Of a stretch of DNA of 64,000 nt, positions 17,179 through 24,740 are shown piece by piece (position 1 is the first letter of the stretch; each line of letters opens with the position of its first letter). The DNA comes from PCRC01 sp040384665 (GTDB lineage: Bacteria > Pseudomonadota > Gammaproteobacteria > Burkholderiales > Burkholderiaceae_C). Location of the stretch: NCBI GenBank assembly GCA_040384665.1, contig JAZKIY010000010.1:62001-126000 (forward strand). Reading direction: 5' to 3'. Below the pieces are notes generated by a model. It ran no database searches and was not told where the DNA came from. It saw only the letters and a program-made list of their open reading frames with translations. The position numbers and the translations under genes are program-made.

Positions 17179-18039
17179 TCAGAAACGGAGCTGCCCGCGC
17201 AAATGGGGTTTCTGGCCCTTGCCGTCGCGCACCTCGAACAGCGCGCCGTTGGTGGCACGGTGGGTCCACAGCGTGGCCTTGCCCGGCAGGAACAACGGGG
17301 TTTTGAATTCGACGTTCAACTCGGCCTGTTGCAAAGCATGGGCCGGCAGCAGGCAGGCGGTGGCCCGTGCACTGGTCCACATGCCGTGCGCAATGGCGCG
17401 CTTGAAGCCGAACAGCTTGGCGGTGAGCGCCGTCAGGTGGATGGGGTTGCGGTCGCCAGACACGGCGCCATAACGGCGGCCCAGGTTGGCCGCGGCCACA
17501 AACTCGGCCTGGCAGGACAGCGGCGCATCCAGTTCAATCTGGCCGGCATAGGGCTCGCCGGAGGCGGGCTTCACACCCACCCGCAGCAGTGTCTGTGTGG
17601 CGGTCCAGACCAACTCTTCGCCACGCAGGATGCGCAGGTTCAGTTCAAACACCTGGCCCTTCTCGTGCGCCAACAGGTCGCCGGTCTGCAACTCCACCCG
17701 CACCGCATCGCCCGCCTTCAGGGGCTGGTGCTGGGTGATGGCGTTGGCCAAGTGCACCGTGCCCAACGCGGGCCAGGGGCAATCGGGCGAGCTGATGTAG
17801 TGGGTGACCAACGGGAAGGTGAGCATCTGCGGGTAAATCAGCGGCACGCCGTCGGCGCCTTTGAAGCCGCAAATGGCCGCGTACCTGGCGATGTGCCCGG
17901 CGTCCAGCACCACCTTGGGCATGACCAGCGTCACGTCAGGCAAGGCACCGATGGGGCCCGGCCGCTTGGAGCCCGTGCCCACCGCCCGAAAAAAAGTGGC
18001 GGCCAGGCTGGGGGCCCGGGTGATTTCCAGGGTTTTCAT
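17179..18039 (-). CDS. MaoC-type hot-dog hydratase
   Basis: A 286-residue double hot-dog protein. The hydratase-2 motif is SGDRNPIH at 194-201, with the catalytic Asp and His, followed by TALTAKLFGFKRAIAHGMW. It probably hydrates an enoyl-CoA or enoyl-ACP to an (R)-3-hydroxyacyl product. The start at 18039 lies 2 bases after the fabG stop, which fits a coupled operon; ten extra upstream codons are possible but less likely. With the FabG-type reductase next door it would give an (R)-specific route complementing the (S)-specific one. Confidence 0.87.
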   Translation of the reverse strand: MKTLEITRAPSLAATFFRAVGTGSKRPGPIGALPDVTLVMPKVVLDAGHIARYAAICGFKGADGVPLIYPQMLTFPLVTHYISSPDCPWPALGTVHLANAITQHQPLKAGDAVRVELQTGDLLAHEKGQVFELNLRILRGEELVWTATQTLLRVGVKPASGEPYAGQIELDAPLSCQAEFVAAANLGRRYGAVSGDRNPIHLTALTAKLFGFKRAIAHGMWTSARATACLLPAHALQQAELNVEFKTPLFLPGKATLWTHRATNGALFEVRDGKGQKPHLRGQLRF

Positions 18040-18041
18040 GG

Positions 18042-19451
18042 TCAGGCGCCGATCAGGCTTTGGCCACACACCCGCACCACGTTGCCGGTCAGGCCGCTGG
18101 ACGCCGGCGAGGCGAACCAGGCAATGGCCTCGGCCACATCCACCGGCTGGCCGCCCTGGCCCATGGCGTTCATGCGGCGCCCCGCCTCACGGATCATCAG
18201 CGGCACGGCGGCCGTCATCTGGGTCTCGATGAAACCCGGCGCCACCGCGTTGATGGTGATGCCCTTCTGGGCCAGCACCGGGGCGTGGCTCTGCACCATG
18301 CCGATGACGCCGGCCTTGGACAAGGCGTAGTTGGTTTGCCCCAGGTTGCCGGCAATGCCGGAAATCGACGACACGCACACGATGCGGCCACCGGCCTTGA
18401 GCGCGCCCGACGCCACCAGCGCCTCGTTGATGCGCTCCTGGGTGGACAGGTTGACATTGACCACCGAGTGCCAGAGGTGCTCTTTCATGTTGGCGATGGT
18501 TTTGTCGCGGGTGATGCCGGCGTTGTGCACCACCACGTCCCAGCCGCCGTCGGCCAGCGCGGCGTCCACCAGCGCTTGCGGCGCCTCTTTGGCGCCGATG
18601 TCCAGCGCCAGCGCCTTGGCACCCAGCCGTGCAGAAACTTCGTCCAACCCGGCCTGCGCCTGCGGCACGTCCAGGCAGATCACCTGCGCGCCATCCCGGG
18701 CCATCACTTCGGCGATGGCAGCCCCAATGCCGCGGGAAGCGCCGGTGACCAGCACCTTTTTGCCGGCCAGCGGCTGGGCCCAATCGATGGCCTCGCCGTC
18801 GCCCGATGTTGGCACGCCCACGCGGACGACCTGCGCCGACACGTAGGCACAACGCGGCGACAGCAAGAAACGCAGCGTGCTCTCCAGCCGGTCTTCCGCG
18901 CCATCTGCCACGTACACCAGTTGCACGGTGATGGCGCGTTTGAGTTCCTTGGCCAGTGCGCGGGTCAACCCTTCCAGGGCGCGCTGCACCGTGGCCTGGC
19001 GCGGCGAGGCACAGGCTTCGGGCGGCCGGCCCAACACCACCACGCGGCCACACGGCAGCACCGAACGGGCGGCGTCGTGGAAGAACTGGTACAGCGCGTC
19101 GGACTCCTCGCTGGACTGCAGGCCGGTGGCGTCAAACACCAGGGCCTTGACCTTCTCGCCCGGCTTGTCGCCCAGGCCCCAGCGCCCGGACATCAAACCG
19201 GCCTGGCTGGCGGCCTGGGTCCACTGGGGCACGCTGCGGTGCGCCACGGTCTGGACCGCCATGGACTTGAAGCACCGGGCCAGCGCGCCAAGCAGCTGGG
19301 GGGCACCACCGGCACCCAACAGCACGCTGCCGCGAACAACGGGCTGGCCGGCCTGGTAGCGCTCCAAAGGCAGCGGCTGGGGCAGGCCCAGCACCGCCAC
19401 GAGGCGCGCGCCCACGGTGGAATTGGCGAAGCCAAGGTAAGAGTCGGTCAT
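18042..19451 (-). CDS. High-molecular-weight FabG-type 3-oxoacyl reductase
   Basis: A 469-residue short-chain dehydrogenase of the large FabG4 type. The C-terminal half (about 228-469) is a complete SDR domain: TGASRGIG (236-243), NAG (310-312), catalytic Ser362, Tyr375 and Lys379 (YALSK). The N-terminal half is a second Rossmann-like domain without the catalytic residues. It should interconvert 3-oxoacyl and (R)-3-hydroxyacyl-CoA/ACP. The start at 19451 has GGAG nine bases upstream; an alternative ATG at 19469 is possible. It is the first gene of the fatty-acid operon, and the operator-like palindrome lies 33 bases upstream of the start. Confidence 0.88.
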   Translation of the reverse strand: MTDSYLGFANSTVGARLVAVLGLPQPLPLERYQAGQPVVRGSVLLGAGGAPQLLGALARCFKSMAVQTVAHRSVPQWTQAASQAGLMSGRWGLGDKPGEKVKALVFDATGLQSSEESDALYQFFHDAARSVLPCGRVVVLGRPPEACASPRQATVQRALEGLTRALAKELKRAITVQLVYVADGAEDRLESTLRFLLSPRCAYVSAQVVRVGVPTSGDGEAIDWAQPLAGKKVLVTGASRGIGAAIAEVMARDGAQVICLDVPQAQAGLDEVSARLGAKALALDIGAKEAPQALVDAALADGGWDVVVHNAGITRDKTIANMKEHLWHSVVNVNLSTQERINEALVASGALKAGGRIVCVSSISGIAGNLGQTNYALSKAGVIGMVQSHAPVLAQKGITINAVAPGFIETQMTAAVPLMIREAGRRMNAMGQGGQPVDVAEAIAWFASPASSGLTGNVVRVCGQSLIGA

Positions 19452-19483
19452 CGGAGTGTCTCCATTCATCACACGCTTGAATT

Positions 19484-19499
19484 GTGTACAGTTGTACAC
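19484..19499. promoter_or_regulatory. Candidate TetR operator (perfect palindrome)
   Basis: GTGTACAGTTGTACAC is a perfect inverted repeat with a 4-base spacer, in the divergent region between the fabG operon and tetR. It holds two overlapping TGTACA cores (19485-19490, 19493-19498). A third TGTACA is at 19595-19600, 22 bases before the tetR start. The arrangement suggests control of both directions by the adjacent TetR protein. Confidence 0.6.
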
Positions 19500-19622
19500 C
19501 ATAATGCAACCATCCGGGCGTTTTTCTAGTGCTCATGGCCTAATTCTTCTCTTTATGAGCGCTGTGAAGACCCCACCCGGCTGCCCTACTCACCTGTACA
19601 CAGAACACCCGAAACCGTTGCC

Positions 19623-20303
19623 ATGCCCGCCCCCATCGCCGTTCGCAGCAAACGCAAAGACGACCTCACGCGCACCGAACGCAAGGATTTGACGCGCAAC
19701 AACCTGCTGCAGGCGGCGCTGACGCTGATTGGCGAGGGCCGCAGCTTCACCAGCCTGGGCATTCGCGAGATCGCCCGCGAGGCGGGGGTAGTGCCCAATG
19801 CGTTCTACCGCCACTTCCGCAGCACCGACGAGCTGGGCCTGGCGCTGGTGGAGGAGGTGGGCATCACCCTCAGGCGCCTGCTGCGTGAGGCACGCCAGCC
19901 CAATGCCCGCCAAAGTGATGTGGTGCGGCAGTCGGTGCAGATCTACCACCAGTACGTCTTGCACAACCGGCTGCAGTTTTTGTTCATCTCCAGTGAACGG
20001 GCCGGGGGCAGCCGCACCCTGCGCATGGCGATTCGCAACCATGTGAGCCATTTCACCGTTGAGATGGCGCAAGACATTCGCCGGCTGGGCCTGTTCCCCG
20101 ACATGTCCACCACCAGCCTGCAATTGGTCTGCGGACTGATCGCCACCAGCATGCTGGCGGCCGCCCCGGAAATCCTCGACCTCCCCACCGACCACCCCTT
20201 GCTGGAGGCGGAGATGACCAACAGCTTTGTGCAACAGCTGCACATCATCTTGCTGGGTGCCTCTGGCTGGAAGGACAGGCCGGCCACGGGCACGGCCAGT
20301 TGA
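19623..20303 (+). CDS. TetR-family regulator, likely of the fatty-acid operon
   Basis: A 226-residue transcriptional regulator. The N-terminal helix-turn-helix domain is typical: RNNLLQAALTLIGEG...LGIREIAREAGVVPNAFYRHFRSTDELGLALVEE (about 25-80). The C-terminal ligand domain contains a histidine/tyrosine-rich helix (VQIYHQYVLHNRLQFLFISSER). The overall look is FabR-like, and by position it probably senses acyl-CoA. It is transcribed divergently from the fabG-MaoC-fadI-acd-fadH operon. A good terminator follows at 20350-20378. Confidence 0.88.
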   Translation: MPAPIAVRSKRKDDLTRTERKDLTRNNLLQAALTLIGEGRSFTSLGIREIAREAGVVPNAFYRHFRSTDELGLALVEEVGITLRRLLREARQPNARQSDVVRQSVQIYHQYVLHNRLQFLFISSERAGGSRTLRMAIRNHVSHFTVEMAQDIRRLGLFPDMSTTSLQLVCGLIATSMLAAAPEILDLPTDHPLLEAEMTNSFVQQLHIILLGASGWKDRPATGTAS

Positions 20304-20349
20304 GGGCCGACAGGGGCACCCAGTGCCATTCGGTACAATCGCGCCACCC

Positions 20350-20378
20350 AAGCACTGTCCGAGCACAGTGCTTTTTTT
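20350..20378 (+). terminator. Intrinsic terminator after tetR
   Basis: Stem AAGCACTGT (20350-20358) with ACAGTGCTT (20365-20373), loop CCGAGC, then a run of seven T (20372-20378). A TACAAT sequence sits just upstream at 20334, but with no -35 partner it was not called as a promoter. Confidence 0.85.
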
Positions 20379-20405
20379 GTATCCCAACAGCCTCTGGAGA
20401 ACACC

Positions 20406-20831
20406 ATGAACCGCTGCCCAGGAACCCCTCACCGCAGGCCACGCCTGCTGGCAGGAACCGTCCTTTGCGCCACCGCCCTGCTGGGCACCTTGCTCGCCAA
20501 TGCACAGGTCGTGACACGGCAGTTTCCGCCGAACGCCCTGCGCGGTGACCTGGTGGTCACCAACACCCCCGAAGTGCAAATCAATGGCCAGGCCGCCCGG
20601 CTGTCGCCCGGTGCGCGGATTCACAACAACACCAACAACGCGCTGGTGCTGTCGGCCAGCCTGAGTGGCCAGAAGTGGCGGGTGAACTACGTGTGTGACA
20701 TGCAGGGCCTGGTGCACCAGGTGTGGCTGCTGACCGAGCAGGAGGCACGCGAGCCGCGCCCGGGCCAGCGGCGTTTTCTGGGCTTCAATGTGGGTGGCAA
20801 CGACGGCCCTGTCTGCGGGGCAAAACAATGA
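20406..20831 (+). CDS. Small periplasmic protein of unknown function
   Basis: 141 residues. An N-terminal signal peptide (LLAGTVLCATALLGTLLANAQ) predicts export. The mature part is mostly beta-strand-like (ALRGDLVVTNTPEVQINGQAARLSPGARIHNNTNNALVLSASLSGQKWRVNYVCDMQGLVHQVWLLT) with two cysteines that could pair (in YVCDMQ and GPVCGA). I do not recognise the family. The stop overlaps the miaB start (ATGA), so it is translationally coupled to miaB, although a functional link is not obvious. Confidence 0.75.
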   Translation: MNRCPGTPHRRPRLLAGTVLCATALLGTLLANAQVVTRQFPPNALRGDLVVTNTPEVQINGQAARLSPGARIHNNTNNALVLSASLSGQKWRVNYVCDMQGLVHQVWLLTEQEAREPRPGQRRFLGFNVGGNDGPVCGAKQ

Positions 20832-22177
20832 CCAAAAAAGTTTTCATCAAAACCTTCGGCTGCCAGATGAACGAGTACGACTCGGACAAGATGGTGGACG
20901 TGCTGCACGCGGCAGAAGGTTACGAAGCCACGCAGAACGTCGACGAGGCCGACCTGATTTTGTTCAACACCTGCTCGGTGCGCGAAAAAGCGCAGGAAAA
21001 GGTGTTTTCCGACCTGGGCCGCATCAAGCACCTGAAGAAAAAGGGTGTGCAGATTGGCGTGGGCGGTTGTGTGGCCAGCCAGGAGGGCGCGGCCATCATC
21101 GCCCGCGCGCCCTATGTGGACGTGGTGTTTGGCCCGCAAACGCTGCACCGCCTGCCCGAGATGCTGAACGCCCGCACACGCCTCAGCCGGCCGCAGGTGG
21201 ACATCAGTTTCCCGGAGATCGAGAAGTTCGACCATTTGCCGCCCGCCCGCGTGGAAGGTGCCACCGCGTTCGTCTCCATCATGGAAGGCTGCTCCAAGTA
21301 CTGCAGCTACTGCGTCGTGCCCTACACCCGCGGTGAAGAGGTGAGCCGCCCGTTTGAAGACGTGCTGGTGGAGGTGGCAGGCCTGGCCGACCAGGGCGTG
21401 AAAGAGGTGACGCTGCTGGGCCAGAACGTCAACGCCTACCGCGGCAAGATGGGGGACAGCGCAGAGATTGCCGACTTCGCCACACTGATCGAGTACGTGG
21501 CCGAAATCCCCGGCATCGAGCGCATCCGCTACACCACCAGCCACCCGAACGAGTTCACGCCGGCGCTGATCGACGTGTACGCCAAGGTGCCCAAACTGGT
21601 GAGCCATTTGCACCTGCCGGTGCAGCACGGCAGCGACCGGATCCTGATGGCGATGAAGCGGGGCTACACAGCGCTGGAATACAAGTCCACCGTGCGCAAG
21701 CTGCGCGCCATTCGCCCGGAGATGTCGTTGTCCAGCGACTTCATCGTGGGTTTTCCCGGCGAGACCGACGACGACTTTGCCAAGCTGATGAAGCTCGTCA
21801 CCGACGTGGGCTATGACAGCTCGTTCAGCTTCATCTTCAGCCCGCGCCCTGGCACACCCGCTGCTGCGCTGCAAGACGACACACCGCATGCGGTCAAACT
21901 GGCGCGTCTGCAGCAGTTGCAGGCCACGCTGGACGAGAACGTCACCCGCATCAGCGCCAGCCGGCTCGGCACGGTGCAGCGGGTGCTGGTGGAAAGCCCG
22001 GCGCGCAAGGACCCGACGCAGCTGTTTGGCCGCACCGAATGCAACCGCGCGGTGGTGCTGACCGGCCCGCAACGGCTGGTGGGCCAGATGGTGGATGTGC
22101 GCATCACCGACGCGCCGCAGCGCGTGCTGCGTGGCGAGGTGCTGACGCGTGAAGCTGCAGCGCTTGCTATTGATTAA
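20828..22177 (+). CDS. miaB: tRNA-2-methylthio-N6-dimethylallyladenosine synthase
   Basis: A 449-residue radical-SAM methylthiotransferase that converts i6A37 to ms2i6A37 in tRNAs reading UNN codons. It carries the N-terminal UPF0004 domain with cluster ligands Cys12, Cys49 and Cys81, the radical-SAM motif CSKYCSYC (Cys155, Cys159, Cys162) and a C-terminal TRAM domain. The start at 20828 (MTKKVFIKTFGCQMNEYDSD) is the family N-terminus. The last residues (AID) and the TAA stop are encoded by the dispersed repeat starting at 22166, so the natural C-terminus has been modified by the repeat. Confidence 0.95.
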   Translation: MTKKVFIKTFGCQMNEYDSDKMVDVLHAAEGYEATQNVDEADLILFNTCSVREKAQEKVFSDLGRIKHLKKKGVQIGVGGCVASQEGAAIIARAPYVDVVFGPQTLHRLPEMLNARTRLSRPQVDISFPEIEKFDHLPPARVEGATAFVSIMEGCSKYCSYCVVPYTRGEEVSRPFEDVLVEVAGLADQGVKEVTLLGQNVNAYRGKMGDSAEIADFATLIEYVAEIPGIERIRYTTSHPNEFTPALIDVYAKVPKLVSHLHLPVQHGSDRILMAMKRGYTALEYKSTVRKLRAIRPEMSLSSDFIVGFPGETDDDFAKLMKLVTDVGYDSSFSFIFSPRPGTPAAALQDDTPHAVKLARLQQLQATLDENVTRISASRLGTVQRVLVESPARKDPTQLFGRTECNRAVVLTGPQRLVGQMVDVRITDAPQRVLRGEVLTREAAALAID

Positions 22178-22229
22178 ATAGCTGTACCACCAGGTTTCAC
22201 TAGGGCTTGAGGCCTAAAAGGCTTTAAAT
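22166..22229 (+). repeat. Dispersed intergenic repeat, copy 2 (reference copy)
   Basis: About 64 bp between convergent miaB and ffh. The left end is an inverted repeat GCTATT-N5-AATAGC. The core is CCAGGTTTCACTAGGGCTTG. The right end GGCCTAAAAGGCTTTAAA contains a short hairpin. The element overlaps the last four codons of miaB. Confidence 0.85.
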
Positions 22230-22275
22230 TCAGCCCCCAACGGGTGGTTGGGGCCATGGCGGGCGCTTGAAAGGC

Positions 22276-23634
22276 TCAAAACGGCATGCCGCCTTTCATG
22301 CCACCCATGCGCTTCATCATCTTCATCAGGCCGCCGCCCTTCATTTTTTTCATCATGCCCTGCATCTGGTCAAACTCTTTGAGCAGGCGATTGACCTCCT
22401 GAACATGCACCCCAGCACCAGCGGCAATGCGGCGCTTGCGGGTGGCCTTGATCAGATCGGGTTTGCGGCGCTCCAGCGGCGTCATGCTCTGGATGATGCC
22501 CGCCTTGCGGCGCACGTCCTTCTCGGCGCGGTCCATGTCCACCTGACCGGCCTTGGCGGCCATTTGCGCCGGCAGCTTGTCCATCAGGCTCGCCAGGCCA
22601 CCCATCTGTTTCATCTGCTGGATCTGGCCAAGGAAGTCGTTCAAATCGAAGCCTTCCCCGCTCTTGACCTTGGCCGCCAGCTTCTGCGCCGCCGCCATGT
22701 CCACGCCCTGCGTGACCTGCTCCACCAGCGCCAGAATGTCGCCCATGCCCAGAATGCGGCCGGCGTGGCGCTCGGCATCGAACACCTCCAGGCCGTCGAT
22801 CTTCTCGCTGGTACCGGCGAACTTGATCGGCGCGCCGGTGACCTGCCGCACGCTCAAAGCGGCACCGCCGCGCGAATCGCCGTCGGTCTTGGTCAGGATG
22901 ATGCCGGTCAGCGGCAGCGCCTCCTTGAACGCCTTGGCGGTGTTGATCGCGTCCTGGCCCTGCATCGCGTCCACCACAAACAGCGTTTCCACCGGGTTCA
23001 GCACCGCGTGCAGTTCCTTGATCTCGCGCATCAGCGCTTCGTCAATCGCCAGCCGGCCGGCGGTGTCGACCAGCAACACGTCAAAGAAATGCTTGCGCGC
23101 GTAGTCCAGCGCGGCATGGGCAATGTCCACCGGCTTCTGGTCCGGTGTGCTCGGGAACCACTCGGCACCGGCCTGCTTCGTCACGGTCTTGAGCTGCTCG
23201 ATGGCGGCCGGGCGGTAGACGTCGCCCGACACGGTCAACACCTTCTTCTTGCGCTTCTCGATCAAATGCTTGGCCAGCTTGGCGGTGGTGGTGGTCTTGC
23301 CCGCGCCCTGCAGGCCGGCCATCAGGATCACCGCCGGTGGCTGGGCGGCGAGGTTGATGTCGGCCACGCCCTCGCCCATGGTCGCCGCCAGCTCGCGGTT
23401 GACGATGGCCACCAGCGCCTGGCCGGGTGACAGCGAGCCCAGCACCTCCTGGCCCAGCGCCTTGTCTTTCACCCGCGCAATGAAGTCGCGCACCACCGGC
23501 AGCGCCACGTCGGCCTCCAGCAGCGCCATGCGCACCTCGCGCAGCATGTCCTGCACGTTGGATTCGGTGATGCGGGCTTGGCCTCGCATCTCTTTGACGA
23601 GGCGCGAGAGTTTGTCGGTGAGGGCGGAGGCCAT
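22276..23634 (-). CDS. ffh: Signal recognition particle GTPase Ffh
   Basis: The 452-residue protein subunit of SRP, which binds 4.5S RNA and targets inner-membrane proteins. It has the N domain (1-90), a GTPase domain with P-loop GLQGAGKTT (107-115), DTAGR and TKTDGDSRGGAAL, then the methionine-rich M domain from about 295 ending in MKKMKGGGLMKMMKRMGGMKGGMPF-like repeats. Normal length. It is monocistronic, divergent from the CcsA-like gene with only 44 bases between starts, so the promoters must overlap. Confidence 0.97.
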   Translation of the reverse strand: MASALTDKLSRLVKEMRGQARITESNVQDMLREVRMALLEADVALPVVRDFIARVKDKALGQEVLGSLSPGQALVAIVNRELAATMGEGVADINLAAQPPAVILMAGLQGAGKTTTTAKLAKHLIEKRKKKVLTVSGDVYRPAAIEQLKTVTKQAGAEWFPSTPDQKPVDIAHAALDYARKHFFDVLLVDTAGRLAIDEALMREIKELHAVLNPVETLFVVDAMQGQDAINTAKAFKEALPLTGIILTKTDGDSRGGAALSVRQVTGAPIKFAGTSEKIDGLEVFDAERHAGRILGMGDILALVEQVTQGVDMAAAQKLAAKVKSGEGFDLNDFLGQIQQMKQMGGLASLMDKLPAQMAAKAGQVDMDRAEKDVRRKAGIIQSMTPLERRKPDLIKATRKRRIAAGAGVHVQEVNRLLKEFDQMQGMMKKMKGGGLMKMMKRMGGMKGGMPF

Positions 23635-23678
23635 GGATATTGACCCCAGGGGTGCTGGAGCGAAGCTAAACTGTGGCC

Positions 23679-24482
23679 ATGATTTTAACTTTCAGCCACG
23701 GCTGGCCGATGGTGCTGGGCATTGGCACCACGCTGGCCTACGCCATTCCGGCGGTGGCAGGGCGGCGGCTGGGTGCCAGCACGTCATGGCAAATGCTGGT
23801 GCTGGCCTGGTTGCTGCATGCGCTGACCATCAGCACCAGCTTCCTTGGGCCCGAGCCGCACTTCGGTTTTGCGCCGGCGTTGTCGGGCACCGCCTGGCTG
23901 GCCTTGACGGTCTATGGCATCGAGCGTCAGGTGTTCCCGCAAATGCGCCCAGGCTGGGCTTTGGCAGGCCTCGGGGCGGCCTCGGTCGTTCTGGCCATGG
24001 TTTTTCCCGGCACCACGCAGCACCCCAGCGCGTCGGCCTGGCTGCCCCTGCACTGGCTGCTGGGCATTGCCTCGTATGGCCTGTTCGCCGCCGCCGTGCT
24101 GCACGCCTGGCTGATGACGCGGGCCGAAAAATCAATGCGGCTGGCCGACAACGAAAACAGCGGACTGCCGCTCCTGACGCTGGAGCGCCTCACCTTCCGC
24201 TTCGTCACCGCCGGTTTTGTGCTGCTGTCGCTCACGCTGGTGGCCGGCATGGTGTTCACCGAGTCGCTCTACGGCGCCGGCCGTGCCTGGCGCTGGGACC
24301 ACAAAACCATTTTTGCACTGCTGTCGTGGGTGGTGTTCGCGGTGCTGCTGGTCGGCCGCAGCCGCTTCGGCTGGCGTGGCAAGCGCGCCGTGCGGGTGCT
24401 CTACATCGGCAGCGCCCTGCTGCTGCTCTCTTATGTGGGCTCGCGCTTCGTGTTTGAAGTGGTGCTGGGGCGCATGCTGTGA
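23679..24482 (+). CDS. CcsA/CcmC-like cytochrome c assembly membrane protein
   Basis: A 267-residue integral membrane protein with about eight hydrophobic segments. It resembles the YpjD/CcsA branch of the haem-handling cytochrome c assembly family; the conserved segment GAGRAWRWDHKTIFALLSW near 215-232 carries the typical W-x-D-x-K block. The start at ATG 23679 is preferred; a GTG two codons earlier is possible. It lies opposite ffh, the usual arrangement for these ypjD-like genes, and overlaps the next small gene by 4 bases. Its exact role in haem transport is not established. Confidence 0.82.
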   Translation: MILTFSHGWPMVLGIGTTLAYAIPAVAGRRLGASTSWQMLVLAWLLHALTISTSFLGPEPHFGFAPALSGTAWLALTVYGIERQVFPQMRPGWALAGLGAASVVLAMVFPGTTQHPSASAWLPLHWLLGIASYGLFAAAVLHAWLMTRAEKSMRLADNENSGLPLLTLERLTFRFVTAGFVLLSLTLVAGMVFTESLYGAGRAWRWDHKTIFALLSWVVFAVLLVGRSRFGWRGKRAVRVLYIGSALLLLSYVGSRFVFEVVLGRML

Positions 24483-24721
24483 AATACCTCGTTCTGCTGG
24501 TGGTGGTCGTGGCCGTTGTCTGGCTTTGGCGGCACCAACGCGACAGCGACGCGCGCGACGCCGCCGCCGAAGCGGCCAAGCGCCAGCCCAAGCCCCTGGC
24601 CCCGCCGCACGACATCGTGGCCTGCCCGGTGTGTGGCCTGCACCTGCCCCAGCGCGACGCAGTGCCCGGCGCACTGGCGTTGTACTGCAGCGCCGAACAC
24701 CAGCGCCAGGCCGAACCCTGA
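24479..24721 (+). CDS. PP0621-family small membrane protein
   Basis: 80 residues, GTG start overlapping the previous stop (GTGA). One N-terminal membrane segment (KYLVLLVVVVAVVWLW) is followed by a charged linker and a small metal-ribbon-like tail with CPVC and a later Cys (LYCSAEHQ), which could bind zinc. Proteins of this kind regularly sit just upstream of pilS in betaproteobacteria and pseudomonads. Function unknown. Confidence 0.8.
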   Translation: MKYLVLLVVVVAVVWLWRHQRDSDARDAAAEAAKRQPKPLAPPHDIVACPVCGLHLPQRDAVPGALALYCSAEHQRQAEP

Positions 24722-24740
24722 TGTGCGCCCCGCCACGCCC

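Noticed and set aside
20334..20378. A small RNA from TACAAT to the terminator
   Set aside because: No -35 element at the right distance; the hairpin is explained as the tetR terminator.
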